From positions 1-64,000 of the forward strand of contig JAENRP010000241.1 of NCBI GenBank assembly GCA_024741835.1: a DNA stretch of 64,000 nucleotides, in the 5' to 3' direction. Of the stretch, positions 46,267 to 57,870 are shown piece after piece (within the stretch, counting starts at the first letter, position 1; each line of letters opens with the position of its first letter). Made by a program: the position numbers and the translations under genes. The notes under the pieces are model-generated. The model saw only the letters and a list, made by a program, of their open reading frames with translations. It ran no database searches and was not told the origin of the DNA. Origin of the DNA: Diplocarpon mali (Eukaryota; Ascomycota; Leotiomycetes; Helotiales; Drepanopezizaceae).

Positions 46267-46518
46267 TTCATGAATAGCACCAATGTCGAAGGAATTATAT
46301 GTCGTGCGTTCGAGGGTGCGCGTATATTGATCTCGTAGATGGCACTGATTAGGTATGTTCTCAGGGAAATGACTAAGCATAAAACGTCTTAGTTAAAGAG
46401 ATCCCTGCACCTTTAGCGACAAGTTTAGCCGAGCGTAATATTGACCTCATGTTCCCTTATCATATCTGGAGAGAGGTACACAGAAATCGCAGATGGGAAG
46501 AAGTGTTTCGTCTATGGG
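46267..46518. promoter_or_regulatory. Divergent promoter of PAP1 and the methyltransferase gene
   Basis: Only 252 bp separate the two start codons, so both core promoters must lie here or overlap the leaders. No clear TATA box or named motif is visible. Confidence 0.5.
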
Positions 46519-48150
46519 ATGTCGGCAATCGAATGGGAACGTAATGAGGACATCTGTGGAGACCCTGATGAGCAGAGAGTGCTCCTTGCCGCCTTGAGTT
46601 CTTTCTAGTAAGTTGTTTGATCCAGCGGCTGGTAAAGTGTTGCCTATGAATGGTTATGCTTCATCTGCTTCGCAATCTCATGTCAATTGATGTGATTCTT
46701 CTTGGCTATTTCATTTCAGAGATTCGAAGTCCCTCGCTCTTTATGTGAATTTAACCATATTTCGCTGCTTCACTGACATCACCTAGTCAATACTCGAGGG
46801 TCGCCCATTACAATACCACTCATATCAGAAGGCAGTCATTCTACGCTTTACCTCGAGCACACATAGAACTTCTCACGGCCCCTCCAATCTCCTATTTGGA
46901 CACTCTCAGTGCTGTTGACGATGCAATCGACAGCAATGCAGAGCTCTCCTCTGCCATACTGAAGTCTGGACTCGAATCATTTGGCGTCAGAATCCAACCG
47001 GCAGAATCAGGTATTATGGAGTACTGTGCGTTATGCTTCTATCTGATTTTTTTGTACTTTCTGCATATGTGACCTGGTTTGGCTTTGAAAAGAGCAAGTT
47101 TGCTGACTGTCTTCTCTTCAAGGGCATGGTAAAGCGCTGCCTAACGACTTAGAGAAAGCCAGGAGTACATTGCGGCAGTTTTTCCGTGATTGGTCATCAG
47201 AAGGGTCTGCTGAGAGAGAAGCATGCTACGGTCGAGTGATTACAGCCCTCCAAAGAGAACAACAGGCTCGTTCAGCGACGAAACTACGGGTCTTAGTTCC
47301 AGGAGCTGGCCTTGGCCGGCTAGTCTTTGACCTTTGCTGTGCAGGATTCAATACCGAAGGCAACGAAATCAGCTACCATCAACTGATTGCCAGTTCCTAC
47401 ATTCTCAATAACTGTGCCAAGGCCCAGACACATACACTATTCCCATGGGTCCACTCATTCTCGAATCACCAGAGCCGGAGCAGTCACCTTAAATCCGTTA
47501 AGATTCCAGATATACATCCAGGGACAGTACTGAGCAAAGTTGAAGAACCTGGAGCTATGGTAGGTGCAGGAATAATTTTTTCTTCTTTTCATGCCAGCGG
47601 ACTGTAGGACTTTTGCCAGAATATCTTTCGTCACTTGTTAAGACAATCACTTACTTCCTTCTTTTAGAGTATGAGTGCTTCAGATCTCATACTTTTGTAC
47701 GGAGATAAAGAACAGAAGGACACCTTTGATGCGGTAGCTACGGTTTTTTTCCTTGACACAGCTCCTAATGTCATACGATACATCGAGACAATCAAAAATT
47801 GCCTGCGCCAGGGTGGAGTCTTGGTCAATTTCGGTCCCCTTCTATGGCATTTCGAAAACGATGCTCCTGGTAGTCGTCGGCGCGAGAAGGATTATGAGCA
47901 AGGCAAGTGCATATTGGGGAGGGGGAAGGAGGGGGGAGGTTTCTTGATATAACTAACTCCTTGTTTTGCAGGGATAGCAGACCCAGGTGCCGTAGAATTG
48001 TCCGATGACGAAGTGGTTGCACTTGTGGAGAAACTCGGTTTCAGTGTTGAGCATAGAGAATCGGGGATCTCTGCCCCTTATATACAGGACATAGAGAGCA
48101 TGTTGGAAAATACCTACAAAGCTAGTTTCTGGGTTGCGAGGAAACTTTGA
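46519..48150 (+). CDS. Carnosine N-methyltransferase-like (N2227 family)
   Basis: Five exons: 46519-46607, 46787-47010, 47123-47559, 47668-47902 and 47972-48150 (1164 nt, 387 residues). The N-terminal segment HYNTTHIRRQSFYALPRAH and the RQFFRDWSSEG block are family hallmarks. The SAM-binding motif is LRVLVPGAGLGR (159-170), followed by EGNEISYHQL and later FDAVATVFFLDTAPN and NFGPLLWHF. The closing region reads ESGISAPYIQDIESMLENTY. Human CARNMT1 and yeast YNL092W of this family methylate carnosine or related histidine-containing substrates; the fungal substrate is inferred only by family. Intron 4 starts with GC in a perfect AAG|GCAAGT context and has an AACTAAC branch point. Confidence 0.92.
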
Positions 48151-48274
48151 TACCCATGATAGCGCTGCTTTTTTTTAATCATCCTACAGACTGTATATCA
48201 GACTCTACATCAGCATTTAACACTAAGAACGCGCGCCCAGCTATCACCGGCATATCGTGCAACTCAGACTTACT

Positions 48275-49279
48275 TTATAGCTTAGCCTTCTCCTGCTCCC
48301 CAGTACTCGCCATGCCCCCTCTCGCCCAAACCTCACCCCCATCGACAGTGATGACAGCACCATTGATATGCGAACTTGCCCTACTACTCAAGAAAACTAC
48401 TAGTCCAGCAATGTCCTCTGGCTTGCCTAGCCTTTTACTTGGATTCCGCGCTGCAATTGCCTCGGCACCACCGGTCATCCCTATCAATCCACTGGCCATT
48501 TTACTGGGAAAAAAGCCTGGGGCAATGGCGTTAACTAAAATATGTCTCGGGGCAAGCTCTACGGCCAGGTTCTTGGACAAATGGATAGCTGCCGCTTTGG
48601 ATGCGCTGTAGCCGAATGTGGCTTGTTTTCCGAGAGAGCCGATACCAATGCCTGCTACGGATGCGGTGATGATGACTCGCGCGGGATCGAGAATCGAGGC
48701 GTTTTTCTGAAGTAGGGGCGCAAATCTGATATATTTTTATCGTCAGCTTCACGCTCTCATACAGGCTCTTGGCAATCAACTAGAATACTTGTGACGTACA
48801 CCCGGATAGTGTTAAACACGCTCTTGACATTCAAATCCATGACCTTTCCGAATGCCGAGTCGGGATGCGTGTCAAACTCCTCTCCCCAAGTAGCGCCCGC
48901 ATTTGCAAATAAGATATCAACATGATCTGTCGTCTTGTTCACTTCCCTCAACAGGTGTTCCACGCCTTCAAATTTCGATATATCGGCAGGTACGGAAAAA
49001 GCTTGGGCGCCTGGGGCAAGATTGGGCAAGGCACTGAGGGTTTTGACTGCGGATTCACAGGCGGAAGCTTTGCGGGAGGTGATATACACTTTCGAGGCGC
49101 CTGCTTGCAAGAACCTGGAATGGCAAAATTAGTGAAGGTATGAATGAGAGAAGGTGAGAGGGGTACCCTGACGCAGCATGCAGACCTAGGCCTCGAGATC
49201 CTCCCGTTACGACGACAACTTTTCCTCTGAGAGAGAAGATGTTGGGGAAATCTTGGAGCTCCGTGTCATATTTAGACAT
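48275..49279 (-). CDS. Short-chain dehydrogenase/reductase with C-terminal AKL
   Basis: Exons 49279-49167, 49114-48800 and 48725-48275 (879 nt, 292 residues; introns 52 and 74 nt). It is a classical SDR: VTGGSRGLG for cofactor binding, the structural NAG (in ILFANAGA), ITASVAG with the catalytic Ser, and YSASKAA with catalytic Tyr and Lys. A PG block follows in NAIAPGFFPSKM. The protein resembles fungal 3-oxoacyl-reductase/RhlG-type enzymes, so NADP-dependent reduction of a ketone is likely; the substrate is unknown. The C-terminus EKAKL fits the PTS1 consensus, suggesting peroxisomal import. It converges tail-to-tail with the methyltransferase gene (124 bp). The start gives MSKYDTELQDFPNIFSLRGK directly before the Rossmann fold. 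Confidence 0.92.
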
Positions 49280-49673
49280 TGTGGGCAACTTTACAGTTTG
49301 ACGGATTAATTATTTGTGGGAATGTCAAAGTAGGTAATACAGTGGTAGATTGGTTAAATTGAGGAAACCAAAGGTAGTTCGTGGTGATAATGGCGGAATA
49401 TTAGAAGCTGACCAATCATCTAGCGTTTTATCGCCGAACCGAGGCAATACAGGGTGTTAGGCTGAGCGGTTATTTCGAGGCCGTGGGGGAAAGGCGGTGG
49501 CGCTCGGAGAAACGAGGGCAGACTGACTATAATGTCTGCATAAGGCAGTTAAAAATATCAGCCCAGAGGCATATTCGTTTATTCTTCGACACGGTGGTCC
49601 AGAAAACCGTGGCTCAAATACTACCAGCGAAACACAGAACATCCATTCTCTCTTATCTAATCTTTGTAGCATT
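49280..49673. other. Intergenic, no gene seen
   Basis: Promoter side of the SDR and 3' side of the flavin-reductase gene. Nothing else is recognised. Confidence 0.5.
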
Positions 49674-50613
49674 CTATTGCCCGTCCACCTTTGGCTTCAC
49701 AAACTTCTGAGCCTCCTTATTCTTTACCACAGTCTCTTCATAATCGGGTCTTGGAATCTCTACTCCATCAATCGTTCTGCCATAGGTGATGCCTCCCATT
49801 CGGCTGATAGCTTTGAGAATCTAAACATCTTTCAGTATGGATTAAAGTGTCACTAAAGATATCAGAACTTACAGCAGGATCGATCAGATTCCTATCATCA
49901 TTTAAAGCATCTTCCCGAACCCAAAATCTTGTTCCTTCAATTACGGCCAGAACACCTGTCTTCTTGCCAGGTGTAGTCTTGCTCTCGTATTCCTTCGTGA
50001 AATCCAACCTCCCCTCGATGGAAAAGACAGACTCCTTGACTCTGCTCGCATTCACTGTTGTGCATTCAGCGGGTGTCAATCCACATAAAGCAAACTCGCT
50101 CTCGCCGTAAGGCGTGTTGACACTGGTAGCATTCGCTGCCTCAATAAAATGCTCAGAGATCATATTGATGACACACTCGCCGGTCTCCGTCAAATTCCTC
50201 AGGGAATCCTTCCCGTTCTCAACCCCCCCCGCGAAGCCTATAGTGAATAGTGGCGGATCATGGTTGATGACAGAGAAGTAACTGAAAGGTGCCAAGTTGC
50301 TGCTACTTCCGTCTTTCGAGCGTGTGGAAATAAGGCCAATTGGTCGTGGGATAATTCCAGAGATCAAGAGTTTATAGTTGAAGACCGCTGGTCTATCCTT
50401 CTCGTATGGATCGATTTCAACATGGGAAATCTTCAAGCTTGCTCCGTTATCATTCCCACCGTCGCCATACTTCCAATCGGGCTTGATAGTTTGCTTGATG
50501 TTCCATCCAGCCGATTTGTCCCAAGCCGGTCGCTCAGCCTCAACCTTCTTAAAGTCTGGATGGGGGTTCCGCTTAATGGCTTTCTCGGCGTCGGCTCTAT
50601 CCTGGGAAGACAT
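49674..50613 (-). CDS. Flavin-reductase-like FMN-binding split-barrel protein
   Basis: Exons 50613-49873 and 49820-49674, with one 52-nt intron, give 295 residues. The core matches the DIM6/NTAB flavoprotein group: LLISGIIPRPIGLISTRSKDG, NLAPFSYFSVINHDPPLFTIGF, ETGECVINMIS and NTPYGESEFALCGL. The conserved PRPIGLIST and APFSYF segments contact FMN in relatives. The C-terminal exon carries GGITYGRTIDGVEIPRPDY. Such proteins bind FMN and either reduce flavin with NAD(P)H or act as small oxidoreductases; the partner is unknown here. No signal peptide, so cytosolic. It sits in tandem with the SDR on the minus strand, and a joint pathway is possible but unproven. Confidence 0.9.
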
Positions 50614-51214
50614 TGCAGTTGTTGCGATTGAAGCGTTGCGAACAGCGAGGTAAAGGAGAGCTTGAAAAGGCTGCCCGAGTCTGCTCCACTTCTAGATGAG
50701 TGATCTTGAAATTTCCAAGGCAAGTAGGATAACTCCCCTTCGAGGATATACGGCACATAGATATGGCAATTGCATAATGGAATATTTGACGGAATAGCAT
50801 CCCGGCCGTCTTCTTGTTCGCTGATAATCACGTCACCAGCCACTAGCTCAGCGGAATTTACCCCGCCTACGATAAGAGATGCCAAGACGAGGGGTCAATA
50901 GGTCCCAATTGGGACCGTAGCATTCCTATGTGTTCTCCAGGCGCGATGCCGTGGGGAAAAAAAAGAAATTAAGCCGACATCAATGGGACATAGATAGTAG
51001 AGCTGTTAATCAAATATGCAGAAAACACGGTAAGATAGTCTAGAATGAACCTAAATGCTTGCCTCTCTCTCGATGTGGAGTACTAGGTGTTGGTACATAA
51101 TTGATTGATAATAGAAAGTTCAAAATCACCATAGATTCCCTCCCCAGCTAGAAACTTAGCACCATAATAGAACGCCATACTCGGAGTAAGCCTGGTTTGC
51201 GATAAACATCATCC
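50614..51214. other. Divergent intergenic region
   Basis: This lies between the flavin-reductase ATG (minus) and the alpha/beta hydrolase ATG (plus). The sequence is AT-rich from about 50940 on, with no supported gene. An open minus-strand frame at 50433-50885 mostly overlaps the flavin reductase in another frame. Confidence 0.5.
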
Positions 51215-52430
51215 ATGATGGCTGGCGTACAAACTTTCAAACTTGGAAACTGGAAACTGCAATCGGGTCAAAGCATTCCAGATGCCGAGATAGCGTTCAA
51301 GACTTTTGGAGACTTCAAGTCGCCATTAATCATTTATCCTTCCTGGTACTCGGGCTGTATGTCACTCACCACTTCGGGAGCAAGTCAAACTAATATCGAA
51401 TAGCAATCGCGGACAACGAATGGCTCATTGGAGAAGACCACGTCTTGAACCCAAGAAAGTACTTCATTGTCATAACAGCTCTGTTTGGTAACGGCCAATC
51501 CAGTTCGCCCTCAAACACGAACATTCGGCCTTTCCCAAAGGTCACATTCTTTGATAACGTCAGGGCTCAACACACGCTCGTCACCGAGCATCTGGGAATC
51601 AAGCATGCCCGTGCTGTCCTTGGTTGGAGTATGGGAGCAGGCCAAACCTACCAATGGGCAACCAGCTATCCGGAATTCATGGACATAATTATTCCATTTT
51701 GTGGCGCTGCGAAGACTTCGATACATAACCAAGTTTTTCTCGAAGGTGTCAAATCTGCGTTGCTCTCCGCCAAGAAACAATCCTCTGCAGGCTCGCAAGA
51801 AGATGGGATTCTACCAAAAGGAGAAGATTACCGTACCTGGACTGAAGAGGAGAAGGAGGTTGGGTTGAAGGCTTTTGGAAGAGTATATGCTGGGTGGGGA
51901 TTCAGTCAGGCATTCTATCGAGAGAAGCTTTATGAGACTGTTCTTGGCTTCAAGGACCTCGAAGACTTCATGACGAATTTCTGGGAAAAGTGGGCACTGT
52001 CTAAAGGTACGCCCCAAGAACAGGAAGAAAAGTACGAGCTGACTATCTGCAGACCCGGAAAATCTACTCGTCATGCTATACACCTGGCAAGCGGGCGACG
52101 TCTCTAACCAGCAACCGTACAACGGAGATTTCAGAGCCGCAATGCAAGCAATCAAAGCAAAAGCGCTTGTACTCCCAGGAAAGACAGACTTGTATTTCCC
52201 GTACAGAACCTCTCTTCAAAGTGAGACTTTAGCTGACATGGCGCAGACCCGAGGATTCTGAGAACGAAGTCGCGAACATGAAGAAAGGGGTAGGCATTAT
52301 GGTTCCATTTCCCAGTATATGGGGACATTGGGCAGGAGGTCCCGGGGATTCCAAAGAAGACGTGAAATGGCTAGATGAGAAGCTCCGACAGGCTGGCTTG
52401 GGTGACAGCGAGGATGAAGTTGAATTCTGA
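51215..52430 (+). CDS. MetX-like alpha/beta hydrolase
   Basis: Exons 51215-51356, 51404-52006, 52053-52200 and 52247-52430 (1077 nt, 358 residues; introns only 46-47 nt). The N-terminus reads IPDAEIAFKTFGDFKSPLII, with PSWYSGS as oxyanion region. The nucleophile elbow is GWSMGAGQ (Ser) after HARAVL. The acid is probably the Asp in LPGKTDLYFP, and the His is in SIWGHWAGGPG. This is the homoserine O-acetyltransferase-like branch of the alpha/beta hydrolases, common as multiple copies in filamentous fungi. Most fungal copies are not the true Met2/MetX enzyme, so acyl transfer or hydrolysis of an unknown substrate is the safe call. A second ATG at 51218 is the alternative start. Confidence 0.9.
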
Positions 52431-52505
52431 TTGGCAAATTTGGTGGCAAAAAGATTTAAGATTGCTTGCGTTTGGAATCCAAAGCTTGCTGTGGTATTTT
52501 TCGGG

Positions 52506-52511
52506 NNNNNN
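52506..52511. other. Assembly gap (six N)
   Basis: Six ambiguous bases lie in the intergenic spacer between the alpha/beta hydrolase and the PAC4 gene. No gene model crosses them. The real missing length is unknown. Confidence 0.99.
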
Positions 52512-52729
52512 TGTATGTATCTCAAGTGTTTTCTTGCGCTTCCTCGCCCTTTCTGATACAATTCAACTATGGTACGCTTTCGGCAAAACGACTGGTGTGA
52601 AAAGATACCCCGGAATCTAAAGGCACCCCGCAACATGTGATTGACAGGGGTACAGCTATAACTTTGTGGCATTAGGTTTGCTGCTCAACCGTAACATTCA
52701 GGTTCAAGACGGATTCGCAAAAACTCAGT

Positions 52730-53241
52730 ATGGCGACTGGAAATGAGAGGGAGATTCATAACATGTCTCAACCTACGAACCTCTCATTTCCCCTTCCAAA
52801 ATCCCCGGATACAAGAATTCACCTGCAGCTTACCATCCAAACAACATCGATAATCCTGTTTCTAACCACTGCAGTGAGCGGCGACACATCGACCACCGTA
52901 CCGTTGGGATCTTTCGTGTATGCTCTTCCAGACGTGGGCAGCACTCTGAAATTGTGACATTCTTTGCGGCTAACACGTTTCTTCAGAGATTGAAACTTGG
53001 TCAAAGTCTCTCGACCCCTCTTTACACCTACGAATCTTCTGTGGAGTTTACGACACGTCTTGCCAAGCTTCTTGCAAGCAAAACTAAGAAGGCTGTCTAC
53101 ATTGGGAACTCTGTAAGCTTTGCGAGTGCGGGAATGGGTGGAACAGTCGAAGAAGAAATGGAAGGATTCAAGAAGGTGGTGGAGGTTGTGATGCTGGAGG
53201 TACAGAAAAGTGGTATGACAGGCCTGGCGAACGGGAGCTGA
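52730..53241 (+). CDS. Proteasome assembly chaperone 4
   Basis: Exons 52730-52933 and 52987-53241 (intron 53 nt) give 152 residues. The family blocks are LSFPLPKSPDTRIHLQLTIQ, the SIILFLTTAVSGD strand, GSFVYALPD, then STPLYTYESSVEFTTRLAKL and VYIGNSVSFASAGMGGT. In other eukaryotes PAC3-PAC4 (yeast Irc25-Poc4) helps assemble the alpha ring of the 20S proteasome and then leaves; the same role is inferred. A second in-frame ATG at 52763 (MSQPTNLSFPL) matches the usual family start better than 52730, so the first 11 residues are doubtful. Confidence 0.88.
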
Positions 53242-53530
53242 ATGGATCTATTATCTCAATCCGAAATCCGGAATGCCTTTCTGGCTGCCAATCTTCGTAT
53301 TCAAATACGGATGCGGTATGGAATAAGCTCTGTTCGTCTTTAATGCACGCCTTCGGATTTCGATAGTTGAACGATGTGGTGGAACCATTCGTCAGAGCAA
53401 GTTTTCCGGATTCGAATCCTAGGGAATGAGACAACACTTCCCTACAAATTTCCAGGAGAGATTCATATACTTTCATTGGAAGAGTGGATGATTTCACAAC
53501 CCCTATTGTGGTACTCAACTCGAGGCTCAT
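53168..53530 (-). CDS. Hypothetical 120-residue ORF overlapping the PAC4 3' end
   Basis: An ATG-started frame (MSLELSTTIGVVKSSTLPMK) with reasonable composition runs antisense into the last 74 nt of PAC4. No similarity is recognised and no introns are needed. The tail PPASQPPPPS is the complement of PAC4 coding sequence. It may well be chance. Confidence 0.2.
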   Translation of the reverse strand: MSLELSTTIGVVKSSTLPMKVYESLLEICREVLSHSLGFESGKLALTNGSTTSFNYRNPKACIKDEQSLFHTASVFEYEDWQPERHSGFRIEIIDPFSSRSPGLSYHFSVPPASQPPPPS

Positions 53531-54901
53531 TCCATCTCCCCGGTATTACAATTTTTCGATTTGCTTTGTGCAACTTCAGCTGTGCGTCATTTTGGAACTT
53601 CATGGGAGATCGGCACGCCGTGGCACTCGGCAGCTCTCAATTTTTTTAAGCCACAAACTGCCGTTACGCGGATGAGGGAGTGAGAATTAGTAAGTGGTTA
53701 CATCGAACCAAGACAGTCAAGTTTCTCAAGCGTCACGACTAGAAAATAAGGCAATGATATACAGAGCGCCGAACCGATCACATTCTATTTGAGCGCAGAT
53801 ATCATGTAGACACTCTTATCTCTGATCAAACTCTTGCACCTGCGAGTCTTATGATGATGGCACAAGTTGATCTTGCGCCTTAGGCCGCATATTAAGTACA
53901 AAACCGAACGACCAAGGAGCAAGATTTGTTGATTTACAAATGTCAGAGCCTGATGGCTGCTAAATGCTCAATTTGAAGACAGGTAAATGGAAACATGTGA
54001 TTTCAGTGCCCTCAAATGAATCAACCTCTGCCAGTCTACTCATAATACATGCCATCTCCGAAGGATTTATATACATTGCCTATGTGCTATATTTACGAAA
54101 TAGGGGTTGATAACCGAATCTGGGTCCGTCTCCTGACGCTGAAAAAGGATTGCCACAGGTTATCTCATCATGGTTACCCAAATGTCTCACTCTCATTCTG
54201 AGCAACTATGTGAACGATAGAGGAGACCGAAGATTTGATGCAATAATCCCTCGTGCATATAGCACTGGCAGGTCGCTGGGCCGCTCTACCGCTGAAACCA
54301 AGGATGTTGTTTTAGTCATTTGGTTGCTTGATCTTCTGAGACAGCAAAAGTCAAAGTCACAAACAAACCAACCCCACCAGCCCTAGCGAAAGTGCGAACG
54401 TGGGTAAGGGCACGTCGGCGACCGCCCAACATCGTTTCACTCTCCACGCCTACGCCTTTCACTTCCACGACGACGAGATCTGTAGCGCTTCGGTGAGCAG
54501 CTATCCGCCGGAATCGCTCTCGCGCCTCCCTGCAATCGGTAAACCACAGCAGCAAACAACGATTCTACTACGACCTCCCCATACAATATTCGGCGATCGC
54601 AACTCTCTACATACATTTGGCAGAGCTCACTTTATCCGTTAGTACCATTAATTCCTTCCCGGCGCACACAAAACTTTCAACTTTCGTGGCATGACCTCAG
54701 ATTTGCGGGATACGCTGACCACTGTTCTTCGCTCTCCACAGATGTTGAATTGTGAAATCTGATGTCCCACCACAAGTGAAGGGACATCTTGTGAAACATC
54801 ATAAGGCCATATCCATAACTCAACAGCGTACCTGCATATCGGGTCCTTTTGGAACCACCACATAAGATCTTTGGCAGGGCTCTCGAAGCCAGATGACGAT
54901 C
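53531..54901. other. Intergenic, no gene seen
   Basis: Long spacer before KAP104, AT-rich around 53700-54150. Short ORFs on both strands show no recognisable features. Confidence 0.5.
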
Positions 54902-57870
54902 ATGGCCTGGCAACCTGAACAAGAGCCATTGAGGCAACTCTCGGGTTGCTTGAGAGATTCTCTGAGTGGACACAACAAGACAGCCCAAAAGCAAGCTGAA
55001 ATTGTGAGTGGAATCTATCATCTACGCGCGGGGGAGTTCGGATACCTAGTAGAACAATTACTAACGTTATGGCTATCGGTAAAGATGTTGGCTCAAGCAA
55101 AATCCTCTCCCGATATCAATAACTACCTTACGTATTTATTCTCCAGTGCTCAGGCCCCCCCTGGTCTAACCTACACTTCGGAAGATTACCATGCCGTTCG
55201 ATCCGCGGCCGCTGTTATGCTGAAGAACAATATTCGGACAGGTTACAAGGCTATCCCGCAAGAAAGCCTTGCCCTCATCCGCTCTTCGGTACCACTCGCC
55301 TTGCAAGACAAAAACCAGTCCATACGCAGCTATGCTGGGAATGTCATCACAGAGATCGTTAGTCGAGGTGGGATTCTGGGATGGCCACAATTACTTCCGG
55401 AACTGCTGGCGTTGGTTGGCAATGACAGCGGGACAGTTACCTCAGACGCACAAGAAGGCGCCATGGCCGCCCTGGCGAAAGTCTGTGAAGATAATAAGAA
55501 GATGCTGGACAAGGACTACAGCGGGCAACGACCCCTCGCATTTATCATTCCAAAGCTGATTTCATTCACGACAAATGAGAAGCCAAAGATTAGATCTTTA
55601 GCTCTCGGTAGTATCAATGTCTTCATCCCACAGAAGCCCCAAGCTCTATTGGTCTCTCTGGACTCTCTGCTAAACTGTCTCTTTCAGCTCGCAAACGACC
55701 CGTCTTCTGATGTCCGACGGCAGGTATGCCGAGCTTTTGTACAAATTGTCGAAATCAGACCTGACAAAATTCTGCCACATATCGAAGGCTTAGTCGAGTA
55801 CATGATTGCTCAGCAGCGAAAGATCGAGGATGAAGATCTTGCTTGTGATGCAGCAGAGTTCTGGTTGACAGTTGGAGAACATGGAGAGCTTTGGCGATCA
55901 CTTGGTCCCTACCTTCACAAGATCATTCCTGTTCTTCTGGAAAGCATGGTCTATAGCGCAGAAGATATTGCCATGCTCGAAGGTGGAGGAAACGATGCCG
56001 ATGAAGATGATCGTGCTGAGGACGTAAAGCCGAAGTTCGCCAAGAACAAGAGTGCTAGAACCCTTGCCAATGGCGAGGAGGAGGATGGAACTACTCAGAA
56101 CGGGGCTTACCAGAAACTAAACGGTATGGAGGATGAGTTGAGCGACGGAGAGATTGAGGATTTCGATGACGATGATGAGGATGCAAACCCAGAAGATCGA
56201 TGGAACCTGCGAAAATGTTCAGCCGCCGCCCTGGATGTTTTTGCCACGGACTTCAAGGGGTCGGTTTTTGAGACCATCCTGCCGTACTTGATGACCAATC
56301 TCAAGCACGAAGAATGGCCATATCGAGAAGCTGCCGTACTTGCTCTGGGTGCGGTAGCAGAGGGCTGCATTGAAGTTGTAACACCACATCTTCCGGATCT
56401 TATCCCCTACCTGATATCATTGCTCAACGATCCGGAACCTCTTGTGCGACAAATTACATGCTGGACCCTGGGCCGATACTCCGCCTGGGGAGCAAGCCTC
56501 AACACCCCGGCCTTACGAGCACAATTTTTCGAACCCATGATGGAGGGCATTCTCACGAAAATGCTCGACCACAACAAGCGCGTACAGGAGGCAGGTGCTT
56601 CAGCCTTTGCACATCTTGAAGAGAAGGCCGGGGCCAGCATCACGCCTTACTGTGAGCCCATAATTCGACAATTCGTTCGGTGTTTCGAGAAGTACAAGGA
56701 TCGTAACATGTTCATCCTCTACGATTGCGTCCAAACCTTGGCGGAGCATGTTGGCCACGGCCTTGCACAACCCCAATTAATAGAGTTGCTAATGCCGGCA
56801 CTTATTCATCGATGGCACAAAGTATCAGACCAGTCAAGAGAGCTGTTCCCTCTTCTCGAATGCCTATCTTACGTTGCCAGCGCCCTTGCCGAATCGTTTG
56901 CGCCGTTCGCCCAGCCCGTCTTCAAGAGATGTATACAGATCATCCACCAAAACCTCGAAGAGTATCTCGCCTCTGTTCACAACCCAATTTTAGATACTCC
57001 TGACAAGGACTTTCTCGTCACAAGCTTGGACCTTCTAAGCGCCATAATTCAGGCCCTCGAAGGAAAGCAGTCCGCAGAACTCGTATCCGGCTCGCAGCCA
57101 CGCCTATTTGAGCTGCTCCAGTTCTGTTTAGAGGATCCGGAGAACGATGTCCGCCAGTCATCCTACGCGTTACTCGGCGACTGCGCAAAATATGTCTTTT
57201 CGCAGTTAGAGCCATTCCTTGGCACACTCATTCCGCTCCTAATCAAGCAGCTCGACCTTGATTTGATCTTGGATGAGCAGATCGAAAATGGTTTCAGCGT
57301 GATCAATAATGCTTGCTGGTCTGCCGGTGAGATCTCCATTCAACATGGTAAAGGAATGGAGCCGCATGTTCCTCAGCTTCTCGAGCGATTTCTCGCCATC
57401 CTTGGAAACCCCGAGGTTCCCAAGTCTGTTCTCGAGAACGCCGCAATTGCCCTCGGTCGTCTTGGTCTGGAGAACTCGACCACCATGGCATCTCATCTGG
57501 AAAATTTCTCGGAGCCGTTTTTAAAGTGCATCGCCACTGTTGATTATACTCTCGAGAAAGCCACTGCTTTCAAAGGATTTTGTCTCATCATCCTGCGCAA
57601 TCCGCAAGCGATGGAGAAAGATCTTGGTAGGTTTTTTACCGCAGTCGCACGATACAAGATGGAAGAAGCTTTCAAGACTCCATTGACGGCCGACTTGCAG
57701 CAGATCTTCAAACATGTAAGTGCCTCTCTTCTCCCCCGATCGCTCCAGTACTGATAAAAAAAAAGACGGTCGATCTCTACAAGTCGCTCGTTCCTGACTT
57801 CAAGGCATTCATTAAAACTCAAGTCTCGGCGGCAGATGTCAACAATCTCGAAGTGATTTACCAGCTGTAA
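54902..57870 (+). CDS. KAP104: Transportin / karyopherin beta-2 (Kap104)
   Basis: Exons 54902-55003, 55085-57715 and 57766-57870 (2838 nt, 945 residues; yeast Kap104 has 918). The start MAWQPEQEPLRQLSGCLRDS is the conserved family N-terminus; an ATG three codons upstream (54893) is possible. The whole protein is HEAT repeats. An acidic loop of about 60 residues (DADEDD...DFDDDDEDANPED, about 337-400) is the hallmark H8 loop that releases cargo on Ran-GTP binding. The conserved NLRKCSAAALDVFA and CWTLGRYSAW helices follow. Kap104 imports PY-NLS cargoes, in yeast the mRNA-binding proteins Nab2 and Hrp1. The last 35 residues (TVDLYKSLVPDFK...) come from exon 3 after a 50-nt intron ending in a long A-run. 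Confidence 0.95.

Noticed and set aside
53405..53420. GGATTCGAATCC, considered as the T-loop of a tRNA
   Set aside because: It is a simple palindrome; no acceptor stem, anticodon arm or D arm can be drawn around it.
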